Numbered from the stretch's first letter, positions 1 to 11,326 are shown. The stretch is DNA of 64,000 bases from Paracoccus sp. S-4012 (GCF_009674885.1 NZ_WKKA01000007.1:1-64000); one strand, 5' to 3'. Notes: generated by a model not told the origin, from the letters alone. Made by a program: numbers and translations.

Positions 1-431
<431 letters not shown>

Positions 432-466
432 TCCACGGCCTCCGGGCCAATTATATCGCGAACGAG

Positions 467-495
467 GGCCGTCCCGAGAGGGGCGGCCTTTATCT
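467..495 (+). terminator. Rho-independent terminator after tuf
   Basis: GGCCGTCCC (467-475) pairs with GGGGCGGCC (480-488) through a GAGA tetraloop with one G-T wobble, followed by TTTATCTTT. It lies 36 bases after the tuf stop codon and is a typical intrinsic terminator. Confidence 0.85.
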
Positions 496-670
496 TTCTG
501 ACCCGAGGCCATTCAAGCCGGGCTCACCCATCGCGCGCGCCTGCCGCGGCATCATCTCGGTTCTGCTGCTGTCGCCACGCTTCCCAGCGTGGCACTCAAG
601 CTGCCGCCGAGGGCCATGACCGGAGCCCCGGATGCTGCTATCGTCAGGCAGGGACCGCAGGGAGCGCCCC

Positions 671-1060
671 ATGATCGACCACATCGGACTGGCCGTGGCC
701 GACCTCGCCGCCTCGCGCCGCTTCTATGATGCGGCGCTGAAACCGTTCGGCTGGGCGGTGCAGATCGAGGTGACGGAGGACATGACCGGCGGGCATGGCG
801 CCCATCTGGGCTTCGGCACGCCGCAGATGCCGTTCTTCTGGATCGGCACCGGCAAGGCCCCTTCGACCGGCTGCCACGTCGCCTTCGCGGCCCCGGACCG
901 GGCGACGGTTGACGCCTTCCATGCCGCGGCGCTCGGCGCGGGGGGGCAGGACAATGGCGGGCCGGGGCGGCGGCCGCAGTATCATCCGGGCTACTACGGC
1001 GCCTTCGTCCTCGACCCCGAGGGCAACAATATCGAGGCCGTATGCCATCGGCCGGCATGA
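671..1060 (+). CDS. VOC (glyoxalase/bleomycin-resistance) family protein
   Basis: A 129-residue protein of the vicinal oxygen chelate fold, a superfamily of metal-dependent lyases, isomerases and dioxygenases. The opening MIDHIGLAVADLAASRRFYD matches the first beta-alpha-beta unit with its metal-ligand His (H4). The end PEGNNIEAVCH carries the usual glutamate ligand. The frame is open further upstream, but ATG at 671 is chosen because homologs begin this way and GGGAG lies just upstream. The substrate cannot be told from sequence. The gene stands alone, with a terminator before it and a convergent gene after it. Confidence 0.85.
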   Translation: MIDHIGLAVADLAASRRFYDAALKPFGWAVQIEVTEDMTGGHGAHLGFGTPQMPFFWIGTGKAPSTGCHVAFAAPDRATVDAFHAAALGAGGQDNGGPGRRPQYHPGYYGAFVLDPEGNNIEAVCHRPA

Positions 1061-1091
1061 GGCCTCCGCCGCGGCGGAGGCCTCGAAGGGA

Positions 1092-1361
1092 TCAGGCTCG
1101 CCGGGTGAACAGGCCCACGATCAGCAGGAGGATCACCGCGCCGATCAGCGAGTAGATGAAGGCCCACAGGACCGAGCCGCCGGCCGGGCCGATGCCGATC
1201 GCCGGAAAGATCCAGCTTGCGACCAGCGCGCCGATGATGCCGACGACGATATTCATCAGCACACCCTGGCCGCGGCCCTTCACGATTTCGCCAGCCAGCC
1301 ACCCCGCAATCCCGCCGACGATCAGCGAGACGATGAGGCCCAGTCCACTGAAAGCACCCAT
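1092..1361 (-). CDS. GlsB/YeaQ/YmgE family stress membrane protein
   Basis: An 89-residue protein made almost entirely of three glycine-rich membrane helices (about 5-25, 33-55 and 62-85). The loop GWLAGEIVKGRGQG, then NIVVGIIGALVASWIF, is the signature of the transglycosylase-associated family, often induced in general stress. The start at 1361 has AAAGGAACG upstream. A possible ECF-type promoter and an inverted repeat lie in the leader. The molecular role of the family is poorly known; 'transglycosylase-associated' is a historical name. Confidence 0.85.
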   Translation of the reverse strand: MGAFSGLGLIVSLIVGGIAGWLAGEIVKGRGQGVLMNIVVGIIGALVASWIFPAIGIGPAGGSVLWAFIYSLIGAVILLLIVGLFTRRA

Positions 1362-1384
1362 TCGAACGTTCCTTTCCGATGTGC

Positions 1385-1408
1385 AATGACGCAGCGATCC
1401 GCGTCATT
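1385..1408. repeat. Perfect inverted repeat in the leader of the GlsB-type gene
   Basis: AATGACGC (1385-1392) and GCGTCATT (1401-1408) form a perfect 8-bp inverted repeat around an 8-nt spacer, 24-47 nt upstream of the start codon at 1361. It could be an operator for a dimeric regulator or a leader hairpin. Confidence 0.5.
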
Positions 1409-1418
1409 ATGCCACGAA

Positions 1419-1444
1419 AACAGCTAAATGCGACTGACAGTTCC
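1419..1444 (-). promoter_or_regulatory. Possible EcfG/RpoE-type promoter for the GlsB-type gene
   Basis: On the minus strand GGAAC (1444-1440) is followed after 17 nt by TGTT (1422-1419). This resembles the GGAAC-N16/17-CGTT general-stress promoter of alphaproteobacteria. The predicted start point lies about 50 nt upstream of the GlsB-type gene, a common member of such regulons. The first base of the -10 element deviates, and many Rhodobacteraceae lack EcfG, so this is tentative. Confidence 0.35.
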
Positions 1445-1706
1445 AACCCCCGCATCAACGTCGCCGCGCGGCCCCTGCCTGCGACATTTTGGCAACTTCC
1501 CACCTCGCCGGCGGGCGCAGCAATTATGCCACGGTCGCCGCGGAGCTGGGCCCGCGGCCCGGCATCCGCGTTGACCCTCCGCGGCGCAGGCCGGCCAATG
1601 GGCGATGGACGAATCGCCTTGCCGGTCTGCCCCGGCGGCTGCGGTTCCAAGCTGCCCATGGGGCCGCCCGCCTCTGCCGGCCCCCCGACGTGAAGGACAA
1701 CGAGTG
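1445..1706. other. Intergenic stretch upstream of the L,D-transpeptidase gene
   Basis: Together with the leader at 1362-1444, this makes a gene-free span of about 345 bp. The 11-mer ATTATGCCACG occurs at 1406-1416 and again in the same orientation at 1523-1533. No RNA gene or convincing ORF was recognised. It presumably holds the L,D-transpeptidase promoter, which I could not pinpoint. Confidence 0.4.
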
Positions 1707-2528
1707 ATGCGTATTGCCGCCCCCCTGGCGCTCGCGGTGGCCGCAGGCCTTGCCGCCTGCGCCCCGACCACCACCGCCGACGCCCCGTCGGTCGCCGCCC
1801 CGAGTTTCGTACCCTCGATCTACCAGGCCCGCGTCGACACCGGCCCTCGGGGCGAGCCGGTGGACATCCCGGCCGTCAACCCCGCCTACCTGAACGAGCG
1901 CAACCAGCGTCAGCGCGTCCCCTATAACGGCCCGGAGGGGGCGAACACGCTGGTCGTCGATCCCTATGCGCGCTTCCTCTACCACGTTCACGGCAACGGC
2001 GAGGCGACGCGCTACGGCATCGCCGTGGGCCAGGCGGGACGCAACTTCGCCGGCACCGGCTCGATCCAGCGCAAGGCCGAGTGGCCCAGCTGGACCCCGA
2101 CCGCCAACATGGTGCGCCAGAACCCCGAGCTTTACGGGCCCTTTGCGGGCGGCGTCGCGGGCGGCGTGGACAACCCGCTCGGCTCGCGCGCGCTCTATCT
2201 CTATCAGGGTGGCCGGGACACGATGTATCGCATCCACGGCACGATGGACCCGTCCTCGATCGGCCGCGCGACCTCCGCGGGCTGCATCCGGCTCTTCAAC
2301 CAGGACATCATGGACCTCTATGCCGAGGTCCCGCGCGGTGCGACGGTCAAGGTCCGCACCGAGGCCGAGAGCCGCCGCCTCGAGGGGCCGCTGACCGAGA
2401 CGCCTTCGGGCTACCTCGTGCCGGCGGGCGAACCCGCGATGACGCTGGCCGAAGTGCCGGGGCCGTCGCCCACCGTCGTCGCCGCCGCCTCGCCGGTCGA
2501 GAGCGCGGTGCCGCCGCGCCGCCGCTGA
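1707..2528 (+). CDS. Lipoprotein L,D-transpeptidase (YkuD/ErfK family)
   Basis: A 273-residue periplasmic enzyme that makes 3-3 peptidoglycan cross-links or anchors proteins to peptidoglycan. It starts with a lipoprotein signal peptide ending GLAAC (lipid-attached Cys18). The YkuD domain spans about 80-215. It contains H177 (YRIHGTMDP) and the catalytic SAGCIRLFN motif (Cys193, Arg195); in most homologs this reads S-x-GC-[IV]-R. A low-complexity tail ends PPRRR. The frame is open upstream, but ATG 1707 gives the intact signal peptide. Two other peptidoglycan-active genes lie nearby or further along the window. Confidence 0.92.
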   Translation: MRIAAPLALAVAAGLAACAPTTTADAPSVAAPSFVPSIYQARVDTGPRGEPVDIPAVNPAYLNERNQRQRVPYNGPEGANTLVVDPYARFLYHVHGNGEATRYGIAVGQAGRNFAGTGSIQRKAEWPSWTPTANMVRQNPELYGPFAGGVAGGVDNPLGSRALYLYQGGRDTMYRIHGTMDPSSIGRATSAGCIRLFNQDIMDLYAEVPRGATVKVRTEAESRRLEGPLTETPSGYLVPAGEPAMTLAEVPGPSPTVVAAASPVESAVPPRRR

Positions 2529-2551
2529 GCCGATGCGCGCGTGATGCCCCG

Positions 2552-2583
2552 AGGCCCTGCCACCGCCGTGGCAGGGCCTTTTC
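2552..2583 (+). terminator. Strong Rho-independent terminator after the L,D-transpeptidase gene
   Basis: AGGCCCTGCCAC (2552-2563) and GTGGCAGGGCCT (2568-2579) form a perfect 12-bp stem with a CGCC loop, followed by TTTT. Confidence 0.93.
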
Positions 2584-2644
2584 GTTGACAGCAACCCCGC
2601 GGCCAATCAGACCTTTGCCTGACGCCATTCGCACGAGGCCGCCG

Positions 2645-3361
2645 ATGCCCAACTATGCCAAGGACGAAGCCGAGGTTCTCGACGAAGGCGCGCTCGCCCT
2701 CAGCACGCGGACGCGCCGGCCGGCGGTGGGGGAGCTGTCCGACGGCGATCTTGAGGCGGTGCTGCGCGATCTCGCGGGCGCGGTGGGCGGAACGGCGGAG
2801 GACGCGCCGCAGCGTCGGTTCCTGCAGGCCGCCCTGCGCCGGGCACAGGCCGAGCGGCGCAGGCGCCGGGCCGCGGGGCGCGAGGCGCCGGGCGGAGCCA
2901 AGCCGGCCCCGCGGAAACCCGCGGCAGCGGCGCGGATTCCGGCAACGCCGCGCATGTCGCGGGCCAAGGGGGCGGCGCGTCCGGGCAGCCGGAAGGCCGA
3001 GACGGCGGCCAAAGCCAAGCCCACGACCCGCCGGGCGGCGGCGACCTCGGTGGCGGTGCGCAGACCGGTTCCGGCGGCAGCGCCGGTGCCCCGCCCTGCC
3101 CCGGATGAGCAGGCGGCGGCAACGGCGGCCGAGACCGTCACCGCAGCGCCCGCCGCGGCCGGGGACAAGAAGGCCAAGGGCGACAAGAAGGCGAAGAAGG
3201 CCGCGCTGAAGGGGGCGAAGGCCGAGGCCGCGGGGAAGAAGGACAAGGCGGCGAAGGACAAGGCCGGGAAAGACAAGGGCTCGGGCAAGGACAAGAAGAA
3301 GACCGACAAACCCGCCCGGAAGGACAAGGCCGGCAAGAAGGCGAAGAAGAAGGACGCCTGA
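2645..3361 (+). CDS. Lys/Ala-rich histone-H1-like hypothetical protein
   Basis: A 238-residue protein of two parts. Residues 1-80 are a mixed acidic/basic domain (ELSDGDLEAVLRDLAG is helical and ends in an Arg-rich run). Residues 80-238 are a low-complexity tail of Lys, Ala, Pro and Arg, ending in repeated KKAKGDKK / KDKAGK-type units. Such tails resemble eukaryotic histone H1 and bacterial HC1/AlgP/PhaF-type DNA-binding tails, suggesting nucleic-acid binding. The ATG at 2645 is preferred, because the upstream extension of this frame only overlaps the L,D-transpeptidase gene. I do not recognise a named family. Confidence 0.75.
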   Translation: MPNYAKDEAEVLDEGALALSTRTRRPAVGELSDGDLEAVLRDLAGAVGGTAEDAPQRRFLQAALRRAQAERRRRRAAGREAPGGAKPAPRKPAAAARIPATPRMSRAKGAARPGSRKAETAAKAKPTTRRAAATSVAVRRPVPAAAPVPRPAPDEQAAATAAETVTAAPAAAGDKKAKGDKKAKKAALKGAKAEAAGKKDKAAKDKAGKDKGSGKDKKKTDKPARKDKAGKKAKKKDA

Positions 3362-3434
3362 GCGCCCGTTCGCGCGGTTTCCTCGGCCCTTCGCCTCTGT
3401 TAGCCTCCGCTGACGAGGCTTTCGGAGATCCGCC

Positions 3435-4361
3435 GTGAGACAAGCCGCCCGGGCCGCCCTGCTCGCCGTGGTGATGGCCGCGGGTCCGGCCTCCGCGCTC
3501 GAGACCGGGAGCGCCTCCCCTGCCCCCCAGCCGCCCGCTGCCGATTCCCCCGACCGCCGCTGCACCGCCGATGGCAGTCTCTGCATCGCCGCCGCCACCT
3601 ATGTCGCCGATGTCTGCGGCGCGATCGAGGCGCAGGCTTCCGAGAACGCGCTCGACCCCCATTTCCTCGCCCGGCTGCTCTGGAAGGAGAGCCTGTTCGA
3701 GCCCTCGGCCGTCAGTCCCGCCGGGGCGCAGGGCATCGCGCAGTTCATGCCCGGCACGGCACGGATCGTCGGCCTCGACGATCCGTTCAACCCGGCCAAG
3801 GCGATCACCCATTCGGCCCGCTATCTGCGCAAGCTGACCGAGGTGTTCGGCAATATCGGCCTCGCCGCGGTGGCCTATAACGGCGGCGAGCGCCGGGCCG
3901 CGACCTTCCTCGGCGGCGGCACCGTGCTGCCCTGGGAGACGCACGACTATGTCGAGGCGATCACCGGCCACAACGCCTGGAAATGGCGCGACGACCCGCC
4001 CGAGATCGCGACGCTCGACCTGCGCCTGAAGGGCGAGACGCCGTTCCTCGACGCCTGCATCGAGCTCGCCGGGAACCGCACGCTGAAGGAGTTCCGCGCC
4101 CCCGAGAGCGCCTCCCCCTGGGGCGTGATCCTCGCCTCGCATCCGCGCCAGTCGGGCGCCTCGGCTCAGGCCGAGCGCCTCAACCGGGCGCTGCGGCCGG
4201 TCATCGGCGACATGCGCGTCGCCCATGTCCGCAAGCGGATGCCGGGGCAGCGGCGGGCGGTCTACACCGCGCAAATCGGCTTCGACAGCCGCGCCGAGGC
4301 CAACCGCATGTGCGTGAGGCTGCGCGCGGCGGGCGCCACCTGCATCGTGCTCAGGAACTGA
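3435..4361 (+). CDS. Soluble lytic transglycosylase (SLT domain)
   Basis: A 308-residue secreted muramidase-type enzyme that cleaves the MurNAc-GlcNAc bond to leave 1,6-anhydroMurNAc. It has a Sec signal peptide (residues 1-22). The SLT domain carries the catalytic glutamate E85 in LLWKESLFEPSAVS, followed by GAQGIAQFMPGTA and LAAVAYNGG. The C-terminal ~100 residues look like a SPOR-like repeat region (IGFDSRAEANRMC). It starts at GTG 3435 with GGAG upstream. The Lys-rich gene 73 bp upstream may be co-transcribed. Confidence 0.92.
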   Translation: MRQAARAALLAVVMAAGPASALETGSASPAPQPPAADSPDRRCTADGSLCIAAATYVADVCGAIEAQASENALDPHFLARLLWKESLFEPSAVSPAGAQGIAQFMPGTARIVGLDDPFNPAKAITHSARYLRKLTEVFGNIGLAAVAYNGGERRAATFLGGGTVLPWETHDYVEAITGHNAWKWRDDPPEIATLDLRLKGETPFLDACIELAGNRTLKEFRAPESASPWGVILASHPRQSGASAQAERLNRALRPVIGDMRVAHVRKRMPGQRRAVYTAQIGFDSRAEANRMCVRLRAAGATCIVLRN

Positions 4362-4383
4362 CGCCGCGCCGGTGGGCGCGGCG
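4362..4383. terminator. Hairpin between convergent genes
   Basis: CGCCGCGCC (4362-4370) and GGCGCGGCG (4375-4383) form a perfect 9-bp stem with a GGTG loop in the 30-bp gap between convergent stop codons. There is no T-tract, so it may act as a weak or bidirectional terminator. Confidence 0.45.
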
Positions 4384-4391
4384 CCCTGCCC

Positions 4392-5867
4392 TCACATCTT
4401 CCAGCGGACGCCGGTCAGGTCGTTGGCCTGCGTCGGCGCGTTCTCCCACAGCCCTTCGAGGCGCGCATCCGCGACCCCGGCCTTGGCGAGCTGGAACAGG
4501 AACGCGTTGACGTAGTCCGCCGCGATCATCTCTTGCGCCTGCTGCAGCAGCGCGCTGCGCTCGGCCTCGTCCACGGTCGCCTGCAGGCGGTCCATCAGGG
4601 CCACGAATTCGGGCTTGTCATAGTGGAAGTAGTAGTCGTCGCGGGCATAGATATCGATGTCCATCGGCTCGGTATGGCTGATGATGGTCAGGTCGAAATC
4701 GCCGCCCTTGAACACGGTCTCGAGCCACTGTGCCCATTCCATGTTGGTGATCTCGGTCTTGATCCCCACGGCCGCGAGCTGGCTGGCCACGATCTCGCCG
4801 CCGCGGCGGGCATAGGAGGGCGGCGGCAGGGCGAGGCGCAGGCTGAGGTCGGTGACGCCCGCCTCCTCCAGCAAGGCGCGGGCCCGGTCCTGGTCCTGCG
4901 CCGACTGCTCGGTGAGGTCGACATAGTCGGGATGGTGCGGCGCGAAATGGCTGCCGATGGGCGTGCCATAGCCGAACATGGCCCCGTCGATGATCTCCTG
5001 GCGATTGATCGCCCGCACGATCGCCTCGCGCACGCGGATGTCGTCGAGCGGCGGATTGGCGTTGTTCATGGCGAGGATCGTCTCGCCCTCGGTGGTGCCG
5101 ACCGTGACCTTGAAGCGCGGATCGGCCTCGAACTGGGCCAGCGTCTCGGGCGCGGGGAAGTTCGGAAAGGCGTCCACGTCGCCCGACATGACCGCGGCGA
5201 AGGCGGCGGTCGGGTCCGAGATGAAGCGGAAGGTGGCCGAGGTCAGCGCCGGGGCCTCGCCCCAGTAGCCGTCGAAGCGTTCCAGCGTCACGCGGTCGCC
5301 CTGCCGCCACTCGCCAAAGCGGAAGGGACCGGTGCCGACCGGGTTGGTGGCGAGGTTCGCGGCCGAGGCCTCGTCCACGATCACCGCGTCGCCCCAGGCC
5401 ATCTTCCACGGGAAGGCGCCATCCGGCCCGCTCAGCGTCACGCGCACCACGTCGGGCGCGACGGCCTCGACCGACTCGATCCCCTCGAACAGCACCTTCT
5501 GCGCGTTGGTCGATTCCTCGCCGCGGGCGCGGTCGAGGGTGAAGACCACGTCGCTGGCGTTGAAATCGGCGCCGTCGTGGAACTTGACCCCCTGGCGCAG
5601 CTTGAACTCATAGACGCCGCCGCCTTCGAGCGCCTCCCAGCTCTCGGCCAGGCCCGGCACGATGCTGCCGTCGGACGCGACGCGGGTCAGGCCTTCGAAC
5701 AGGTTGGCGTAGACGATCTCGTCCACCGCGGCGGCCGCACCGCTGGTCGGGTCGAGGTTCGGCGGCTCCAGCACCATGCCGAGCGTGATCGTGTCGGGTG
5801 GCGCCGCGAAGGCGGGGACTGCTGCCCCGAGCGTGACCGCGAATGCGAGTAGAAGTCTCCGGGCCAT
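4392..5867 (-). CDS. ABC transporter substrate-binding protein, peptide/nickel type (family 5)
   Basis: A 491-residue periplasmic binding protein. The signal peptide ends at about residue 22 (VPAFAAPPD). The body matches DppA/OppA-like receptors: LEPPNLDPT, VYANLFEGLTR, PGLAESWE, then FKLRQGVKFHDG and the VGTGPFRF strand. ATG at 5867 is selected for the signal peptide and the AGGGAGGAC ribosome-binding site. Related receptors bind di/oligopeptides, opines, glutathione or polyols, so the ligand is open. No permease or ATPase gene lies beside it, making it an orphan receptor. Confidence 0.9.
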   Translation of the reverse strand: MARRLLLAFAVTLGAAVPAFAAPPDTITLGMVLEPPNLDPTSGAAAAVDEIVYANLFEGLTRVASDGSIVPGLAESWEALEGGGVYEFKLRQGVKFHDGADFNASDVVFTLDRARGEESTNAQKVLFEGIESVEAVAPDVVRVTLSGPDGAFPWKMAWGDAVIVDEASAANLATNPVGTGPFRFGEWRQGDRVTLERFDGYWGEAPALTSATFRFISDPTAAFAAVMSGDVDAFPNFPAPETLAQFEADPRFKVTVGTTEGETILAMNNANPPLDDIRVREAIVRAINRQEIIDGAMFGYGTPIGSHFAPHHPDYVDLTEQSAQDQDRARALLEEAGVTDLSLRLALPPPSYARRGGEIVASQLAAVGIKTEITNMEWAQWLETVFKGGDFDLTIISHTEPMDIDIYARDDYYFHYDKPEFVALMDRLQATVDEAERSALLQQAQEMIAADYVNAFLFQLAKAGVADARLEGLWENAPTQANDLTGVRWKM

Positions 5868-5920
5868 GCTGTCCTCCCTGCCGTGGCGTCGGCGGATCAT
5901 TGCCGCCCCGCGGCCGGCGA

Positions 5921-6625
5921 TCAAGCCCGCCTTGCGCGCGCCGGAATCAACTGCTGCGCGATCCCCGCGCCCCCGAGATAGAGGGAGGTGACGATCAGCC
6001 CCCAGAGCGCCCAGCTCTGCGGGTGGAAGTCCACGAGGATCGCCCAGAGGGCGAAGATCACCCAGGCGAGCGCCATCGGCAGCGAGACCGCGCGCCACCG
6101 CCCGGTCCGCACGGGATGGATGAACTTCAGGTTGGTGAACATGGCGACGGTCAGCAGGATCACGATGACGAGGCTGATCCAGAAGTTCATGTCCACCGCG
6201 AAGAGGACCAGCACGACCATGTTCCAGGCCGCCGGGAAGCCCGAAAAGCTGTTGTCGCGGGTCTTCATCCGGGTGTCGGCCATGTACATCATCGAGCCGT
6301 AGACGATGGCGATGGCGCAGAGCCAGCCGGTCCAGCCCGGCAGCAGCCCGGACTGGAACAGGGCGAAGGCCGGAATGAAGATCCAGGTCATGTAGTCGAT
6401 CATCAGGTCCATCACGACACCGTCATGGATGGGCCAGTATTTCTTGACCTCAAAACGGCGGGCGAGCGGGCCGTCGATCCCGTCGACGACCATCGCGACG
6501 ATAAGCCAGAAGAACATCGGCGCCCAGCGTTCCTCGACCGCCGCCAGGATCGCCAGCAGCGCGAGGACCGCGCCCGTGGCGGTGAAGAGATGGACGGCGA
6601 GGGCCTTGAGGCGGGCGCTGAGCAT
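5921..6625 (-). CDS. pcs: Phosphatidylcholine synthase
   Basis: A 234-residue integral membrane protein of the CDP-alcohol phosphatidyltransferase family. It condenses CDP-diacylglycerol with free choline to give phosphatidylcholine. The CDP-binding motif is visible as DGIDGPLARRFEVKKYWPIHD (core D-G-x-x-D-G-x-x-A-R; the G-x-x-x-D-x-x-x-D tail appears as the HDGVVMDLMID stretch). About eight hydrophobic helices follow. This direct, choline-dependent route is typical of rhizobia and Rhodobacteraceae. The frame continues upstream only as a shadow of xerC. ATG 6625 is chosen although no good ribosome-binding site precedes it. Confidence 0.88.
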   Translation of the reverse strand: MLSARLKALAVHLFTATGAVLALLAILAAVEERWAPMFFWLIVAMVVDGIDGPLARRFEVKKYWPIHDGVVMDLMIDYMTWIFIPAFALFQSGLLPGWTGWLCAIAIVYGSMMYMADTRMKTRDNSFSGFPAAWNMVVLVLFAVDMNFWISLVIVILLTVAMFTNLKFIHPVRTGRWRAVSLPMALAWVIFALWAILVDFHPQSWALWGLIVTSLYLGGAGIAQQLIPARARRA

Positions 6626-6672
6626 GCCGCGTTTCTGGCATTCCGAGGCCGGGGGCGCAACGGCGCGCGGGC

Positions 6673-7604
<932 letters not shown>

Positions 7605-7620
<16 letters not shown>

Positions 7621-8300
7621 CCGATCAGCACCAGCCGGAACACCTGCCCGAAGAAGCGCAGCAGGTCCGTCCCCTGCGTCGGCGAGAACCGCCCCGGATC
7701 GCCAGAGCCCATCAGCAGCAGCGCCGGATAGCGCCCGCCGCCGAGGTCGAGCGGCAGCAGCGCCTCGGAGCGGATCGCGCCGCCCGCGGTGCCGTGGATC
7801 ACCGCCGTCTCGGCCGAAGCCCGGCGCAGCACGATGTCGTCGCCCCGCGGCGCCCGCCGCCCGGCCGAGATCATCCGCCGCACCGTCCCCGGCTCGACCA
7901 TCGCCAGCGGCCCCTCGCCCGGCGCCTCGGGCGCCTGCGCGCTCTCCATCGCCAGCCTGAGGGTATCGACCCGCAGGATCGGCGCGACCGTAGTGCCGAG
8001 ATTGTCGAGGAAGCCGGTGAAATCGTCCGGTTCCAGCAGCGAGACAACCGCGCGGTGGACGGTCTGCATCCCCGACTGGTTGTCATAGGCTGCGGCGATC
8101 ACGCTCTCATGCGCGGTCTCGAGCCGCGACAGCCGCTCCTCGAGCGCCTGCATGGCGCGGCCGCGGATGTCGATCACGTTCTCGCCGACCTCGGACTCGC
8201 GCGCGCCGATCAGCGCCCGCATCAGGTCGCGGTCGCCGAGGATCAGGTCGGGGCTGGCGAGCAGCTTGGCGCGCGTCCCCTCGTCGATCGGCCCGGCCAC
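7605..8300 (-). CDS. DUF484 family protein
   Basis: A 231-residue protein with a coiled/helical N-terminus and a GAF-like remainder, recognised by LLASPDLILGDRDLMRALI and the ETAHESVIAAAYDNQ segment. The function is unknown; the gene is characteristically placed directly before xerC, as here. It starts at GTG 8300, 3 nt after the upstream stop codon, and overlaps xerC, so the three minus-strand genes fsa-DUF484-xerC are probably one operon. Confidence 0.85.
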
Positions 8301-8303
8301 CCC

Positions 8304-8960
8304 TCAACCCCCGATCTTCTGGCCGGTCCTGGCCCAGTCGGCGGTGAACTGCGCCAGCCCCTTGTCGGTCAGCGGATGGCTGGCCATCGCATGGATCACC
8401 GCGGGCGGGGCGGTGATGACGTCGGCGCCGATCTTGGCGCATTCGCTGACGTGGTTCACCGACCGGATCGAGGCGGCGAGCACGTTCGTCTCGTAGCCGT
8501 AATTGTCGTAGATCTGGCGGATGTCGGCGATCAGCTGCAGCCCGTCGAGGTTCACGTCGTCGAGCCGCCCGATGAAGGGCGAGATAAAGGTCGCCCCCGC
8601 CTTCGCCGCCAGCAGCGCCTGTGCCGCGCTGAAGCAGAGCGTGACGTTGACCATGTGACCCTCGTCGGTCAGCGCCTTGCAGGCCTTCAGCCCGTCCCAG
8701 GTCAGCGGCACCTTGACGGCGATGTTGGGGGCGATGTCGGCGAGGTGCCGGCCCTCGCGGATCATGTCCTCGGCGGCCTCGGCCACGACCTCGGCGCTGA
8801 CCGGCCCGTCGACCAGCTCGCAGATCTCGCGCGTGACCTCGGCGATGTCGCGGCCGGACTTGAGGATCAGCGAGGGATTGGTGGTGACGCCGTCGACCAT
8901 CCCGAGCTCGTGCAGCTCGCGGATCGCGGCGATGTCGGCGGTATCGACGAAGAAGCGCAT
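8304..8960 (-). CDS. Transaldolase / fructose-6-phosphate aldolase-like protein
   Basis: A 218-residue class I aldolase of the short transaldolase (TalC/FSA) subfamily, acting in the non-oxidative pentose phosphate pathway. Visible features: [20 protein letters not shown], the Schiff-base lysine K83 in [22 protein letters not shown] and SPFIGRLDD. The length fits the ~220-residue family. Members in alphaproteobacteria mostly act as transaldolases; whether this one is FSA-like cannot be settled here. A GGAG ribosome-binding site precedes the ATG. It heads the operon with DUF484 and xerC. Confidence 0.92.
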   Translation of the reverse strand: MRFFVDTADIAAIRELHELGMVDGVTTNPSLILKSGRDIAEVTREICELVDGPVSAEVVAEAAEDMIREGRHLADIAPNIAVKVPLTWDGLKACKALTDEGHMVNVTLCFSAAQALLAAKAGATFISPFIGRLDDVNLDGLQLIADIRQIYDNYGYETNVLAASIRSVNHVSECAKIGADVITAPPAVIHAMASHPLTDKGLAQFTADWARTGQKIGG

Positions 8961-9168
8961 CGGGGGTCTCCGGGGTTCGGGGTCGGGTGGCGGTGTAGCG
9001 CAGATGGGCCGGTGCGGGAAGGCCGGCGCCGCCGCGATGTGCCGCCCGTGCCACCAGCGTTACACCTGCTGGCGCCGCCGCGGATTTTCACTTTTCCTCA
9101 AGAGACTTGAGGCATAACCTTCACGCAAGTGGCGCGGTGGCGCCCGGATCATGGGAAAGGCAGCGATC

Positions 9169-9585
9169 ATGGACACCTACGAGCTTGAAACCCGATGGGC
9201 GCCGCGGATGCTCAGCATCCTGCGGATCGTCTCGGCGCTGATCTTCATGGCGCATGGCACCCAGAAGCTGCTGGGCTTCCCGGCCAGCGACATGACCCCC
9301 GGCTTCGCCTCGCTGCCGTGGTTCGCGGGCGTGCTGGAACTCTTCGGCGGCTTCCTGCTGGTGATCGGGCTCTTCACGCGGCCGGTGGCCTTCGTCCTCT
9401 CCGGCCTGATGGCCTTCGCCTATTTCATCGCCCATGCGCCGCAGAACTTCTATCCGGTGCTGAACGGCGGCGACGCGGCGATCCTCTACTGCTTCGTCTT
9501 CCTCTACCTCGTCTTCGCGGGCCCCGGACCGTGGAGCGTTGACGCCATGCGGGCCGGCGCGACGACCCGCTACGCGGCGCGCTGA
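9169..9585 (+). CDS. DoxX family membrane protein
   Basis: A 138-residue protein with four membrane helices. The family signature is FMAHGTQKLLGFP near residues 28-40, then GVLELFGGFLLVIGLFTR and a PVLNGGDAAILYCFVFLYL helix. DoxX proteins are linked to quinone- or sulfur-related redox and oxidative-stress responses, but no specific activity can be assigned. ATG 9169 is preferred to the in-frame ATG at 9151, because GGGAAAGG lies 8 nt upstream of it. Confidence 0.87.
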   Translation: MDTYELETRWAPRMLSILRIVSALIFMAHGTQKLLGFPASDMTPGFASLPWFAGVLELFGGFLLVIGLFTRPVAFVLSGLMAFAYFIAHAPQNFYPVLNGGDAAILYCFVFLYLVFAGPGPWSVDAMRAGATTRYAAR

Positions 9586-9836
9586 CGGCAGGGGGACCTG
9601 TCGCTAGCCTCTGGGGCCGCCCCCGCCGGCTGCCCCGGCCTCGGCGCTTGGCCCCGCCCGGCTCCTCGCCGTCCCTCGGTCGCGCGTGTTCGACGCGCGG
9701 CCATACCGATCGAACTTCCCGCCCGGCGCCCCCGACCGCGACTGACCCCTCCCGCGCCAAGCCCCCGTGACATTCCCCTCGAAAATGTGCAGGGGCTTGC
9801 GTCCGCTCGCGGGTCGGTTAGTGGCACGCGGCATGA

Positions 9837-11219
<1,383 letters not shown>

Positions 11220-11228
11220 GGCGTGGGC

Positions 11229-11278
11229 CGGATCCTTCGTACGAAGGATCCGATGCAAATCCTCGTACGAAGATTTGC
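11229..11278. repeat. Paired palindromes after gdhA (GATCCTTC repeat family)
   Basis: A perfect 24-bp palindrome at 11229-11252 (half CGGATCCTTCGT) is followed by a second 24-bp palindrome at 11255-11278 (half GCAAATCCTCGT) with one mismatch pair. The same two-hairpin architecture recurs at 22343-22391 and 42444-42490. It lacks a T-tract but may stop or stabilise transcripts between gdhA and priA. Confidence 0.8.
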
Positions 11279-11326
11279 CGGCGCGTGGCGTTGACGGCGC
11301 CGCGCGGAGGCGGCACCCCTCACGCC

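Noticed and set aside
2600..3361. Repeated AAG/GCG runs as a DNA tandem repeat or CRISPR-like array
   Set aside because: The units are irregular and keep one reading frame; they are the Lys/Ala codons of a coding tail.
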